Shown here piece by piece: positions 12,613 through 26,800 of a stretch of 64,000 bases of DNA. The translations under genes were made by a program, and so were the position numbers. Under the pieces are notes generated by a model, which saw only the letters and a list, made by a program, of their open reading frames with translations, was not told where the DNA came from and did no database searches. The stretch lies in contig JAIXMF010000010.1 in assembly GCA_025201365.1 (NCBI GenBank), forward strand, positions 682,001 to 746,000, read 5' to 3'. Origin of the DNA: Syncephalis plumigaleata (lineage: Eukaryota > Zoopagomycota > Zoopagomycetes > Zoopagales > Piptocephalidaceae). Numbering within the stretch: the first letter of the stretch is position 1; every line of letters starts with the position of its first letter.

Positions 12613-14221
12613 ATGTTGAAGATTCCCATTGTTAGTCGCCTTAATTGGCATGACTATCAAGGTCTAGTTATTACACTGGTGTTTGTATTTGTAGAATCGT
12701 TACTTCGACTGATATTTGCCTTTGTACCGGTCTCACTACTTCGTCGTTGGGTATTCAACCCGATTCTAAAGCGTTTGCCGAAACCCTCGTTACACGATGA
12801 TGATACGGAACCATTTGCTGGTGCAAATCGATTTAGCGATCTAACTAGAATATGGAACTATCCCTGCGAGGAACATCTAGTAGAAACGACCGATGGCTAT
12901 GTTCTATGCTTGCATCGTATTCCGCATGGACAGCATCAACCTTATTCGGTGAACGATGCCGCCGACACTTCCAGTGAAAAGAAACCGGTCGTGTTGCTTT
13001 GGCATGGATTCATGATGAATTCCGAGGTATTCGCGTGTAGTCCTGATAGAGAGAAGAATCTCGCCTTTATCCTTGCTGATGCCGGGTAAGTATTGATTGA
13101 TTATTGCTACTTAATCAACTAATTGATCAATCAATCATAATCATAATAATCCTCCCTTACTACGCTAGATTCGACGTGTGGCTCGGCAACTCCCGTGGTA
13201 ACAAGTACTCCTACAAGCATCGACAATACAAGCCGACCTCGACTACTTTCTGGGATTTCTCACTCGATGAACTGGCAGCCTACGATCTACCTAATAGCGT
13301 GGATTATATCCTGGCCGAGACGGGCGTGTCGCAGCTCGCCTATATTGGATTCTCGCAGGGTACGGCCCAGGCATTTGCCTCATTGTCGACACGTCGCGAT
13401 TTGAACAAGAAGATCTCGTTGTTTATCGCGTTGGCTCCGGCCACGAAGCCACCTGGCCTTGAGAATCGACTGGTGAACGCCTTGGCAAAATCATCACCGC
13501 ATTTCGTTTACTTGCTATTCGGACGACGACGCGGTCTCTCCATCGCCCTCTTCTGGCGTGATGTATTGCCACGACGATTATACACGTATACGCTCGATTA
13601 TTGCGTTAACTTTCTGTTCGGTTGGCAATCGCGTAATATGTCGTATCGTCAAAAGATTGCATGCTACGCGCATCTCTACTCGTATTCCAGTGTGAAGACG
13701 GTAGCTCACTGGTTCCAGATTATCGGCGCGCGTCGTTTTCAAACGTATGATGATATGCCACCCACACGAGTGACCGCTTCTGCCGATGGTGACCAAGCGG
13801 GACACATCTCGCTCACCTATCCGACACAACGTATTCGTACGCCCATTGCCTTGTTCTACGGTGGTTGCGATTCCTTGTCGAATATTCACGAGTTGCTAAA
13901 GGATCTACCGGAACCATTGTGTGCTCGTAAGATTGATCATTTCGAACATTTAGGTATGTCTACATGTTTATCATTGGATATGTAACAGCAACAACAGTAA
14001 TAGTAACTCGATTATTTATTACAGATTTCCTATGGGCCGATGACGCTCATCAGATTGTTTATCCGGAGGTAGTACGACTATTATCCGAGAATATCCCGCA
14101 ACATCGACGATCTAGTGTCAAGACAGTGAGGGCGATCAATGCTCAGGGTCAACCGACGGAGATTAAGCTTTGCTCGCCAGCATCATCGCGTGCTGGATCA
14201 CCACCAGGCTACCCTCAGTAA
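12613..14221 (+). CDS. Steryl ester hydrolase / acid lipase-type alpha/beta hydrolase
   Basis: Three exons (12613-13085, 13169-13953, 14025-14221; 1455 nt, 484 aa, in phase). A hydrophobic segment near residues 15-45 is probably a membrane anchor, as in yeast Yeh1/Yeh2/Tgl1. The partial abhydrolase lipase domain starts YPCEEHLVETTDGYVLCLHR. HGFMMNSE is the oxyanion-hole region, WLGNSRGNKYS is typical of the acid lipase family, and GFSQGTAQA holds the nucleophile Ser (GxSxG). YGGCDSL supplies the acid, and DHFEHLDFLW the His across the second splice site. The family hydrolyses sterol esters or triacylglycerols at lipid droplets or membranes; specificity is not readable. The ATG at 12613 is the first in frame. 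Confidence 0.92.
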
Positions 14222-14696
14222 TAGGGCATTATTCGCTGATACTAATAGTTTGTAGTACTTTATTTCCGACCCATTCTACTATTATTATCCTCTATACATG
14301 CGCGATTTCAGTTCACTTCTATACTATTTCTATTAGACTAATAACACCATTCCTTTTAATAATAATAATCACTACTACTACTATGAGATGTAGCATTATT
14401 CATCATCATCATCATCATCGTCGTCATCATCATCACTCCTCTAGTATAGTTTATTAATATCCCCAATGTGAGACATAAATTCTCAGGGTTTCATTCGGTT
14501 TCATTCGTTGATTGGCCTTACGAATTCCAATTATTTTTATCAATGCAACGAACGGTATCATATTAACCGAGCGGAGCTCATCATCTTCTCATGCCATATG
14601 AATGTTTCATCCAATCAACGAGAACTCAGTAAGACAACCTCATCATTAGTAAAAGAAAATCAATAGCAGAGGAATGCTTAAAGTTTAAGCAGATAA

Positions 14697-14724
14697 CTAG
14701 CTAGCTAGCTAGCTAGATAGATAG
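14697..14724. repeat. (CTAG)n / (GATA)n compound tetranucleotide repeat
   Basis: CTAGCTAGCTAGCTAG followed by ATAGATAGATAG. Confidence 0.9.
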
Positions 14725-17700
14725 AGAAAACAAGTGAAATTGCCTGATTGTGACCCAGTGAGACGCTTTATCTTTCTTCTTCTTCTTCTTGTTCTTCTTC
14801 TACTATTCAATTTCATCCTACATTTATTGTTTGTTTCTTTCATTCGCCAAGCTTAATTTCATCTCTGTGTGTGTATTCTTATAAGCCACATACATACCCA
14901 TACACACCCATACACATACCCAGCAGTGTTTTCCTTCTTGAAAGATTGTCAATTCATCGTTTCTTTTTAAATACCATTTTTTTCTCGTTATTGATTCACG
15001 TAAGGTTGTGAGCAGAAAAAGGGAATATACCCAGAGAGACACCGTGCGTGTGAACGACGAGAGAGAACGCTTACCTTTTAACCTATTAACATTTCTACGA
15101 GAGGTAAGTCTCTAACTAGCAAGTATAATGACGGGGATATAGCGAGTTAGTCAGTCGACGATGATAACAATTAGTAAAATAGTAATAGTAATAGCAGTTG
15201 TAATGGAAGAGAGACGATGAACGTATACATGAATATCGTCTTTTATTATGTACTATGTATTGCTCTCTCTCTATCGAGTCTATTAGTTTTGTATGTTTAT
15301 TCCTCGTTACTAGCGATGATATACATGTGTCTATATTTGTGTGTATGTGTACGACATTGATGACATCGTTTACGTTTACGCTTTCCATTCGATAATGCCG
15401 GTTCTATCTGTGACTATCATCATCGTCATCATCATCGTCATCTCTAAAGTAGGAAAGGCGTACACAAGACCACAAATGAATGACGAAGAGCAATGGGCAT
15501 AGCATGTTTAGATAATGATGCTGCTACTGCTAGTAATGCTGACTTGTCTATCTACTATCATTTATGCGTCTTCTTCTTCTTCTTTTTCTTCTTTCTTTTT
15601 CTCTCTTGTCATGCGATGATACTAGCTAATATTGCTGTGGTGTGCATCACATGTACAAGGTCTAAGGACATGATAGTAATAGTAATATGCGATGTATTGA
15701 ATGTGCCGAGCCATAAAGCTCTCTGTATATTTTATTGCATTACAGCGTGTGTGTGTATGCATATGCGTGTATGTATAGTAATCATTATATTGATTGCTTT
15801 GCACGAGGTGCGGCTATCGCGGATCGTTGCCGTTCACAGGTGTATTAGGTTCGCCGTACAGTACAAATGTACAAATCTACATAGATATATATATATGTGT
15901 GTGCGAACATCATTAATGTCATCTGTCGCCATGGTCACGATGAATGCGAATGATATATCGATAATGGTAGTAATAGCGATATTACTTCCATTAGATGATA
16001 ATTAATGCCTATGATGACATTCATTCATCGTTCATATCGCCGATACATACATTACTCGTGTGTTCATTGCGTATGAATTCATTGCAATTCCTCTTAATAG
16101 ACGTGTGAATCTGATTACTTTCATTTGCGTGGTGCTAGCAGAAGCAATCATCGTAGTGATAGTTGTAGTAATAATACGCTAGATTTCTCTTGAAATTATC
16201 GTTTTATTGTTACATTGATGATGCCGTAATTAATTATACATTTCATGCATCATTCGCGTATTAGTTTGATAGGAAAAGGAACAAGCCCCCTGAAATGCAA
16301 TGGTTAGTAAAGTGTATAGCGATAATACTTGTAATACGCGCGTACAAGTATGATGAATGAAAGCGCGATAGTAGTAAGAGAAGAATGTACAGATGCTGCT
16401 GCTGCTGCTGTTGTTGCGTTCATTCATTCATTCATCTTTCTTCTTCTCTCTATCTTACGTATCATGTGCTTCTTTTTTGTATAATTTCATTTTATGGTAC
16501 TTGCTCACATGTCACATGTACCGATTTTTTTATAGTTTGTTTGAATTATTGCATTATTCCCTCTAGTGTTCAAATGTACTATGGTAAAGCTCATGCCATT
16601 GGTGTAAAGCTCAGGGCTAACGATGGCCTTGATCCAATTATTGTATGTGCGTGTGTGTGTAGGTGTGTATGGAATGGCATGAGCATATGAACGTATGGGT
16701 GAATGCGTATGATGATTATGCAAGTAGTATACACGCGTGTACAGACACACTTACACGCACACTTGTGTAGCGTAGAATGGCGGTGTTATTGCTATTGCTG
16801 CTCATGGTTGATTCCTGGCTATGCAGGCGTATCAACAACAAAAAACATTGTAACATGTGATGGGAATAAGTAGACAAAATGAACGATTCAATTAATTAAG
16901 ATAAGCGAGATTACAGTGCTAAAGCATATTCTTCATTACCGAGTAGCGTATAGTGATCTGACGAGGGATGCACGTGTGTATGTGTGTATGTATTATTGAG
17001 CATAGTTGGGAAGTGTACAATCGAACGTATCATCTATGACGATAATAATTAGGTGTACGTAATGATACTACATCCGACGAGTTACTACTGCTACTACTCT
17101 CTGATGCTTTGTACATTCCACTTTGTGTAGCACACCGTATTGTTGTTATACTACTCGAAAGTAACACAATATTGAGAATGGCATGTTCGTATGCGTGTGC
17201 GTGTGTATGTGTGTACAGAGATAATGACAAGTCTCATCATTCATCATTTGTTCTATTCATCCGTCCGTCTATCTATGTTGATGTGTCTACCTGGATCTAT
17301 TAACCTGTATAGACAAGTCGACGACGAACGAGCGACAAAGGTATCATAACTTACTGCTGTTATCAATCGACCTTGTTTCGGCTTACTCGTCGTCCTTCCA
17401 TCGACGATATGCTACTACTACCTTGCCTTTGCTTTATTTCACTTCACTTTTCGGTTAATATGCATGCGGAGAATATGCGGAGGATTAGTGTAATGCACGA
17501 ATGAATAGACGGAATCATGTTGTAATTGTAATTAAGAAGCACGCAAGTCTGACAAGGATATTGTGCTAGTGATGATGATAATGATAATAATGACAATGTG
17601 CACGCGCCAATACAAGGTGAAGTCACTTGAATTAATGCTACACGACACGCGTGTCATTCATTTGAAGAGAGAGTACTTTTTTGACTTTTTAAGCCAATGG

Positions 17701-17992
17701 TGCAAAAATAGACTCACTTACCAATGTGAATGAACCGCGTTGAATATGAAACGTACAAGATAACGGGGAATGTTCTATGTTACTCTTACTTGATTATTGC
17801 TATTAGCTGATGTATGCGTAATCATCTTACGATATGTTGTATTGATAATTACTACTACAACTACTACGATAACAGTTGTTATAGATATGACATGACATGA
17901 CATGTAAAGATTTGATGTAAGCTTGTGAGCATAATTATTGTTTATCATGTCCCTCGGTATTATGGTTTTCACTGTCATGATGATGATGCTGC

Positions 17993-18024
<32 letters not shown>

Positions 18025-19522
18025 CTGGCATTGTTGTCATTGCTGCTACACACTCACCTTGTACAGTGCAGTCATTCGTTCATTCTCTCTCTGTTTCCCT
18101 CGTTTTCTATCTGTATGGTATGGTTCTAAGGCAAGGAGAGGTGAGGAGGGATGCAGACAAAGACTCGTTTTTCTTGGTGGCGATGGGTGTGTGTCTGGTT
18201 AACGCATGCACAAGCGCTGCGGTCATTCGTTGCATATGTTACTGCAATGTGTCACTTACAGGGCAATTGCCGTTGTTTCTTCTTCTTGTTGTTATCGTCG
18301 TCTAAATGATAGATGATGCTAATGATGATGTTATGCATTCTTCTCCTCTAAACGAACTGATGCAAAAAGTGAGACACATCGCCGCTATTGCTTACTCTAC
18401 AAAGCTCAATTATTTTGTAGACGCACGGTCCCCCTCTATTTTCTGCAGTTACCTCTCATCCTTTCCCCACAGCAGCCTGCGTAGTCTTCTTCTTTTGCTT
18501 CTTCTGCTTCTTTACTTTCATGTGCCATGCCTCATTCATCATCGAGGTGCGCACATGATATGCGCCGAACTATGTTGTTGATGATGTCGCTTCTGTCGGC
18601 GATATTACTGTCATGTCAAGTTATCGATATCAGCTGAACATGCTTCTATCATTGGTAATCATTTTATCATCTGCACTAGCTATCTATCTAGTCTAGTATA
18701 GTCTAGTCATGCATTTCTTTATATATATATATATATATTGTCCACGCTAAGACCACATTACTTATTAATTTCTACTACGCTTAGTTTTCCTTTCTTTTTT
18801 TGCGGTTAAGTTTCACTGCGATTATTATTCACCATTACAATTCGCATTCTCATCCTTCCGCAAAAAACAACAACAACTACTACTATCCATTATAAGCATA
18901 TTGATACTTTATCACTACTCGCTTCCTTACATTCACAAACATACTCGTTCAATCTAATTCATTTATCGGGTATTCTATATATTCATTTGCCTTTTTCCTT
19001 TAAAGACTAATTTATTTCAGATCGACGATCGAGATTGATACCATTTACTTCTTTCCTTTCCTTTCCTTTCCTTTCCTTTTATCCTATTCTCATCAAAGTA
19101 TCTATCTCTATCTCCTCTCTTTTATATATTCATTGTGATTTAACTCTATTTTTATTCTTGATCTATCTTAACTGAGCCTACTCTCACTCAATCCATTTCA
19201 TTTCATCTCATTTCTTTTTGTTAAAAAACACGCTCACGTTTTCCGTGTTATTTATTTATTTATTTTATCTATTCTCATTATTAGTGACATACGCGCTTCA
19301 TCAGTGTTGTCGGTTATTTTCTATTTTTTATGTTAATCTATTCCAACTATTATTACTATTACTATTAGCAGCGTTACTTGCCTGCCTGCCTGTCTGCTTG
19401 TCTATTTGTTTGTTTGTTTGTTTGTACGATTGAGCTAGTTTAGAAGGGAATGATCCATTCCAATAACTATTACTAACCATAATCTTTATGATTATTATTT
19501 TGATTATTATTCCAAAGTAGCT

Positions 19523-19963
19523 TCAAACAAAGAGAAACCATACGCGCCACACTACAACACTTGTGTACCACGAAACGATCCAAGCTTGTGACCAGTCTAC
19601 TTTGTAAGTAATCCCGACACGACATCCATCACAATGGTTGATGCAGTAAGCGTGTGTGATATGTACAAAAAGAGTTACACAACAACATGCGAAACTTGAA
19701 TCTATACCACCTGTGATGATGATGGCATGGCAATAATCCTCTTTACAAATGGCATGCAGCCCTATTGTATTGTAGTCTATATATATGCAACTGTTTACTG
19801 CAAAGAGGTAAAGCCGGGCTTGACTGCTGCAACAACCCTTGTTATATTGCATCATGCCGTTGATGTAACTTGACTTTTGGGAAAGGTGGATTTGCACTAT
19901 GTAACCTGGCGGTTTATTGCTTGCTTGCTCGTTTACTTGCTTCTTTGATGATTGTATAGACAC
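19523..19963 (-). CDS. Unrecognised Cys-rich open frame (uncertain gene)
   Basis: A 146-codon frame, unusual here because it is neither repetitive nor a shadow of another gene. It has about 14 Cys (including GCC and ACCC), several Trp and Tyr, and no obvious signal peptide or family motif. It starts MSIQSSKKQVNEQAS and has a hydrophobic C-terminal third. No flanking splice signals in phase were found. It could be an orphan small protein or chance. Confidence 0.25.
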   Translation of the reverse strand: MSIQSSKKQVNEQASNKPPGYIVQIHLSQKSSYINGMMQYNKGCCSSQARLYLFAVNSCIYIDYNTIGLHAICKEDYCHAIIITGGIDSSFACCCVTLFVHITHAYCINHCDGCRVGITYKVDWSQAWIVSWYTSVVVWRVWFLFV

Positions 19964-22900
19964 TCCCGACTGGTTAGTGATGACATGACATGATATGATA
20001 ATATTGTCACTACCACTACCGAACTATCCTATCTATGCTTGTTACAGCTGCATGTTAATGCACACGCGTTCTTTGCATGCAGTTCCGTGACCCATCAGTC
20101 AAGTGCAATCCAAGTATCACTTGCTTGATTGCTTGATTGATTGATGGTGTGCTAACCACGCCACAAAACAAAGGAGTGAACCGTGTAATGTAGCATGCAT
20201 GCTTTTGACAAAGAATAACTGTGCTCTACTTGATGATGATGATGATGATGATGATTCATTTTATTATACACGACACTATTATTACAGACAAACAGGATAT
20301 CGTTATAAACTTGCATTTGATTCGTGAAATGATGAGGCGAGATTTGATGGGGCACAGGGCACGCTCGCTCGCTCGCCTTCTATTCGGAGAATTGTCGGCA
20401 ACAAACGGATTGAGCCTTTGCTTGTTTGTTTGTTTGTTGTCCGTATAACAGCATCTTTTCTGGTGAGTTGAGGCACTTCCTTATCCGAACGGAACCCATT
20501 AGGAAATGTCTATTTCTAATCAATGTCTCGATTTCATATCCCGATTACTATCGATAGTCTAATTGTGTATGTGTGCGTGTTGTCGTATTTGGACCAGTTC
20601 TTTATTCCATATTCGTATGTCTAACACACATTACTACTACTACTATTACTACTTGCGTATGATTGATTTGGTAGTTTCTTCTCTTCTACTCTATACGCTT
20701 TATTTTAAGCATGCACGATATGTGGTTTGTTAAGGATGTGACCTACACGTGGCCACGTACTACGAAAACTTTTGTGATCACGTTGTCACATCGATGATTA
20801 GATGTGTTTGTGTGTATATGTGCTTGTGTCGTCTACTTGACCTACTGCTACATTCTCCTCCTCCTCCTCCTCCTCTTTATCCTCATCCTCCTTTCTATAA
20901 GCGAATATGACAATTTCGCCTTGTAGACGCACAAATATATCGATGCCAAAGACGGACCCGATTCTCTTATTGGCGATGACTCTGCTCAATTTGGAAATCT
21001 AGTCACAAATTATTGGTCTATTTATTTGTATTAATTGTATTACTTTGTAACCTTTATTCTTTTTCTTCTTTATTGCTATTCATCTGTCTATTTTATTCAT
21101 ATAATATCGATTGTAGTAATAGTGATTTATCGACTGTGTGCTCCTTATTCCTCGTATTCTTCTTCTTCTATTCCTCGCTTTACTCTCCCCCACGTTTATC
21201 TCCCTTGTTGTATCGTTTTTATTATTGTTCATTTTCTTGCGTTAGTTTATCCTAGCGAATTATTATTCATATTCAAAGGCATTCTACTTGTATTGGTATT
21301 ATACTATCAGCCAATATCTCTATATATACATATTCATTGGTGGGTAGAACATGAATGAATGAATACAAGATGTCGTATGTATATGTATGTGTATGTATGT
21401 AAGTTCATGTCCAAGGTGTGACGATGAACAGCCGAGAGAAGAGTACACGCATCAAGCACTACACTATAATGTGCAATGCATTACGCTACGCAGTCTACAA
21501 TAGTAGTAGTAGTATAGTAGCCATTCCCCTTTTCATTTACATTCGATACAACTATCGCCACTTGACCATTTTGTGTAGTATTATCATATATATGTGTATG
21601 TATTTGGTACGTTTGTTATTTAGATGACCTCTCGGTTTAACTCGTCATTATCACCTTCATTATCGTGAGTTATCAATGAGTTAATGAGTTAATGTATTAC
21701 TGCTTTTGCTACTGTTGACAACTTCTCTAAACTCGATACAATATCGGTGTATATATATATATATGATAGTTGAGAATCAACGGTAATAGTCGACAATAGT
21801 AGTGTGTGTTACTCGTTAATTGTGTAACCATCAGCTTCCTTAATCGTTGTATACTTGTTTCTCGTTTCTGTTCCTTCTCTTTCATACGATGTAACAATAT
21901 GGTGACTGGTTTGATGAACTGGTTCGAGCAATAGTAACAGCAACACGTAATTTGTGTACACACACACACACATCTGCTTGTTCGGTAGTATGTTCGTTTC
22001 TATTCACGCCAATCCCATAGATACATACGCACATTCATACACCCCTCATACGCGCATATGTGTGTGCACACGTTTATTTGGTATGATGGAATCAGCGGTT
22101 TATTCCTTTTGTTCCTTTTATGTGTATATGTAGAATTGAATACCATTTTATCATTAATTGTAATGAGATACTATTGACATCATTACAATCAATGACAGTT
22201 AATGGATTCCTTTTTAGACTTATTGCATTTTGATTTGTAATGCCAATAGCAATAGTACTAGCATCTATTCTCCTTAGTCTATCTCTCACTCTTATCATCT
22301 GCATATTTCATAGTCGTTAAACCCCTTTTTACGATGTCTACTTTTATTACTAGTAATAGTAGTAGTAGAACATCAAAAGGAAATGACTAGTATGCATACT
22401 TATCCATACACATGAATGATCCTATACTACTACTTGGTAGTAGTAGGGTTACAATGCAACAGCATTCATATCGATGCTATTGTATCTCTATTATGAATGG
22501 ATCTCAATTGTGATGATAAACACACACACACACAAAAGAGAAAGAGAGAGAAGACATATACACGAATTATGACGACATATTTTAGCCGTCATCTTTTTTT
22601 ATACCGATCACCGCTCTATTTTTAATCATCACAATGATCATCCTCTTTTTTCTTTTTATACAACATTTCATTTCATTTCACTGTTTCCGCTATTCCATTC
22701 TGTTATCATTGCATATACTTTCGATACAAAAACGAGCAAGTCAACTCTAGTGACAGATTATCATCATCATCTTATAACCATTTCTTCTTTTTTATTTGTT
22801 TGTATATCATTTTATGCAAGTAGCTAGCCTTGTTGTATACTTAGAGTGCACACGCATCATCATCACTGTACCCTCGTTATAGACATTGATTCAGGATCAT

Positions 22901-23021
22901 TGTCGTTGTTTTGCTGTATATCTTATTCGTTTACCATTTAATCTAATAGAGAGAGAAAGAGAAACTAACCACACCTGTTTATTCAATCCATCGATTTGAT
23001 TATACTTGTTATTTACTATAG

Positions 23022-23341
23022 GCATTAGCAGTTATTCATTTCCCTTGAATTGATATATCGGTAAAGCAAAGCGTACTATCTCCATTATCACATCCCCTTT
23101 CATATCTTCATCAAGATCATCTACCGAACCAACAACCCAACCACACCACACACACATAACCACACCTTCTTTTATCCCTTCATAAACCTTGTGACATACA
23201 AATTCATCTGGAAAAAGGTAAGTAATCAATTAATCAATCGTGTGTAATATAGATTAACGAAGCTTAACTGACTATCTAATACTGATATCGATACTATTAC
23301 TGTATATATTTAGTTTGTGTAAGTACAAAGCGCACCCTACT

Positions 23342-23376
<35 letters not shown>

Positions 23377-23466
23377 TATCCAACTTTTGTAACGTGCTGC
23401 GTGTCCATTCAGACCATTCTTACCGTTTATCGTAACTACTTTTCTATTAGCCGAGTAAGCAGCAGT
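23022..23466 (-). CDS. Possible small two-exon gene, or antisense of a CSL leader exon
   Basis: On the minus strand, ATG at about 23466 starts MTAAYSANRKVVTIN and meets a GGTAAGA donor near 23418. A CCAG acceptor at about 23218 continues in phase with DEFVCHKVYEGIKEG and ends at a stop at 23032, giving about 75 aa. The composition is protein-like (acidic stretch VDDLDEDMKGD, Trp-Cys-Gly-Trp), with no family recognised. On the opposite strand the same block, about 23022-23217, is bounded by ACTATAG and GTAAGT and looks like a non-coding exon that could be part of the CSL 5' leader. The two readings exclude each other as coding claims; neither is secure. Confidence 0.25.
23347..23375. repeat. 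(AC)n microsatellite
   Basis: About 14 AC units. In the minus-strand reading of the neighbouring small gene it would lie within the intron. Confidence 0.95.
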
Positions 23467-23894
23467 CATCTATTCAGTTTATTTCTATATTCTGTCAGTG
23501 CACATTTATCTCAGTAGTGGTTATTATTGCCGTCATCATTATCGCCATTGTCGTCATTGGTATACGTCGTCATTAGTGCCATTATTATCGATATATATAT
23601 ATATTGCCATTGCCGTCAACCTTGGTCCTACTCCTACTCCTACTCCTACTTCTACTATCTCATTCTATTGTGTGTTATACGCCTTCATATTCATCACTAT
23701 ATTTAGTATTTGTTACCGTTCTGGTCCGTGCCGTCATCTATCCGTTGCTTGGCATTGATCAGCTAATAATAGCAGTCAATCAATCAGTCAGCCAATTAGT
23801 CAGTCAGTCAGTCAGTCAGTTCCAATCCATTTATCTTCCTCTTCCTCCATCTTTCCTTCTTACTTTCTCGCTTATTATCGACGTGTATAGCAAT

Positions 23895-26800
23895 ATGGCA
23901 CAATCTTCCTTACCTATCTCTTCGTATAATTATCAGTTTTCTGACCCTGATACTGCTTCTGCTTCCTCCTCCTCCTCTTCTGCTTCCAATTATCCACATA
24001 GTATTGGTAGTAATAACGAGTCGCATCCCATGAGATCTCCCAATTTGTTGGAGACGCGACGTCGCAAGACTATATCCTACGAGTCTTTGTCACCACATTT
24101 TCATCCGTATTCACCTCAGCAGAGTTTGCGTAAACGCAATTCTGTACACAATATGGTGTCATCCTCGTCCCCTTCCTCCTCCTCCTCAATCTACTCAAAG
24201 TCATCATCAAATGATGTTCATACGTTTCGTGCTATTAACGATTTCTCTTTTACCATGCAGCAACACCCAGGAATGGTAACGCCAGACGGCAATACGAATA
24301 GTAGTAACAGTAGTCACTCGGATGCAGCTGCCGCCGCCGCTGCTGCCGCCTTTATGCCTACCGGTATGGATTTCACTCAGTTGATGAATAGTCAACTCAA
24401 TCAGAGTATGGCTATGAGTCCATCTATTACAGCAGCAACTGATGGGGGTAATCAGCATCACTATTATCCTCATCATCATCATCAAGGTGGCAATACCTCC
24501 GGTGCTACTAGTCATCATGCCAATCCATCAGCATCTGACTTTTCACACATGCTCGTATCTGGTCAGGAATTCCAAGCGATGCACTCGCCAGGATTACCGA
24601 ACATGAATCTGAACATGAACATGAACATGAACCAAGCCACCGCATTCAATCCACTGGCCACTCCTGGTTCAATGCACGCTCGTTCCGATTGTGGTTCACC
24701 GGCAGCCTTCTCGCCCATTGATCCTAGCGCGATTCTATCAAGTGGACAGCAAACACCGTCTATCGCTCGTACATTTCTTGGCATGCGTATACAAGATGAT
24801 GGTTCTCAGTCACCTAATCTAGGATTTAATCCAACTGCTGCCGCTGCCGCTGCTGCTGCCGCCGGTATGCTACCAAGTGCTGTCAATCCAATGGCAGGTC
24901 ATCCATCCTATCCAGCATTTCGTACTGTATCACCTGCTCAAATACAGCAGCAACAACAGCAACAGCAACAGTTACAGCAGCTACAACCACCATCCAATCA
25001 ATCTAATCAGCAACAACAACAACAGCAACAACAACAACAACAACAACAACAACAGCAGCAATTATCACAATCAATAGCTGCTGCTGCTGCTGCTGCTGCT
25101 ATGCCATCCTCTTTATCATCACAATCATCGAGTATATTCCCTAACATGTTAGGTATTCCATTTCCACCTGGTTCATTTGCTTCTCATTCGGGACTACCAC
25201 CTCCCATGCCATTGCCACCACTTGTACATCCATCTGGTATGATGGTGGACCCACAACAATTTCAACGTCAATTACAACAAAGCACGAATGCTGCCACAAT
25301 CTCACCACCAGAATCACCTGGTCAGATGAAGACACTATTCGCTACACCGAGTTCGTCAGGTTCATCTCGTATGCCTGGTAAAGATGGATCTAATCATTCA
25401 TTATTGGGACCTGGTAGTATCATACCAGAAGAGGAAGACACTGATAGTTTCACTATTAATCATACTACTACCGGTCTAAGTGCAGCAGGCACCACTAGTC
25501 TGGCTCAGGAGATTGTGCTTAATCGACCACGTATCGAAGTGAATGTCGATGCTGTTCGTCCCATTATCGAGCGATATATTTCATTAGGTGGTGGTATCGG
25601 TGTTGGTACAGGTGCCGCTCCAGAAGATCCACCTGGTGAACGAACAGTCGTACTAATGACGGCCCGTGTAGCTCAAAAGAGTTATGGTGCTGAGAAACGG
25701 TAAGTGTATTACTAGTTTACTATGTTATTCATTAGCTAACTAATAAATAATAGATTCCTATGTCCTCCACCTACGGTCATGCTACTTGGTAGTCAATGGT
25801 GGACTGCCGCACCAGGTTACGATCAGCATGGTCAGTCCGACTTTGCTTATCATCCGCCAAAGGTGACCATCCACATACCAGGCGATAGTGGTGATCAAGC
25901 GGGAGCCCTCGAATGGTGTAATGCTGCTGGTCAGCCCGTGCTTGAAGGTGCCGCTAACCTTGCCAATAACGTGGAAGCACTTCCGGTGGCAGGTCGATGT
26001 GTAGCCAAGCATCTTTACATCAATGATGCCGACGAGAAACGGAAACGTGTCGAGATTTCCGTAAAGATTCAAACGGCTGCCGGTCATCAGCTGGGCAAGT
26101 TCGACAGTCGTCCCATCAAGGTGATCAGTAAGCCGAGTAAGAAGCGACAAAGTGTCAAGAATCTAGAATGTAAGTCATCCTCATTGTAGCAGTACTAGTC
26201 ATATTAACGAGATTCGTTTATTTCTAGTGTGTATACATCATGGTACTACCGTATCGTTGTTTAATAGAGTACGCTCGCAAACTGTCTCTACCAAGTATCT
26301 CGGTGTCTCCTCGAATGCCACCACTCAGCGTTGGCATTGTCCTGGTACATTCAATCCGAATACAGCGAATGCCGGTGATGCTGCAGCATGCTTCGTGGCA
26401 CGTACCGATGGCTGGGATCCATTTGTCATCTGGCTAGTCGAGCCGGATCCTTTGAAACGAGACCAACAGCAATTATTGCAAGATCAAGCTGCCGAAGCGG
26501 AAGCCACACCCATCGGATACCCGCCACCACCCGGTGTGGCCATGCATCCACGTCGACACGTCTCATTAAGTCAAACGACGAATGGCAACGTCACGGCCAT
26601 TCCCTCGGGGGCACAACTCATCCCGGTGCATTATAATCAACTCGTCGTACTCCAATGTCTAACCACAGGCATGGTAAGTCCTGTGATGCGAGTACGTAAG
26701 GTGGAGAAGGGCAGTATTGTTACAGGTGGTGCCGAGATCACTTCACTCGGTGACGGTAGCGAGATGTTGGGTGATCCCGTGTCGCAGTTGCATAAAGTGG

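Larger units (their letters stand above)
14222..23894. other. 9.7 kb gene-poor, microsatellite-rich stretch upstream of CSL
   Basis: Almost one sixth of the window has no recognisable gene. It is full of short tandem tracts: CAT/GAT, CTG (near 17983-18016), CTTTC (near 19053-19079), TTTG, GTCA (near 23800-23820), CA and TA. Open frames here are mostly translations of these tracts. The longest non-repetitive one is 19963-19523 on the minus strand. A few GTAAGT donors occur, on the plus strand at about 15103 and 23218, so parts may be 5' leader exons of the CSL gene. Compared with the 100-700 bp gaps usual elsewhere, its length suggests an extended regulatory region or small lineage-specific genes I cannot recognise. 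Confidence 0.55.

Noticed and set aside
15493-16005. 170-codon plus-strand frame
   Set aside because: Composition follows local TTC and ATG repeats; no recognisable domain, no neighbouring exons.
23604-23894. In-frame upstream extension of CSL
   Set aside because: Leu and Ser-Gln repeats from CCTACT and GTCA tracts; no conservation expected. The ATG at 23895 starts typical CSL-like N-terminal composition.
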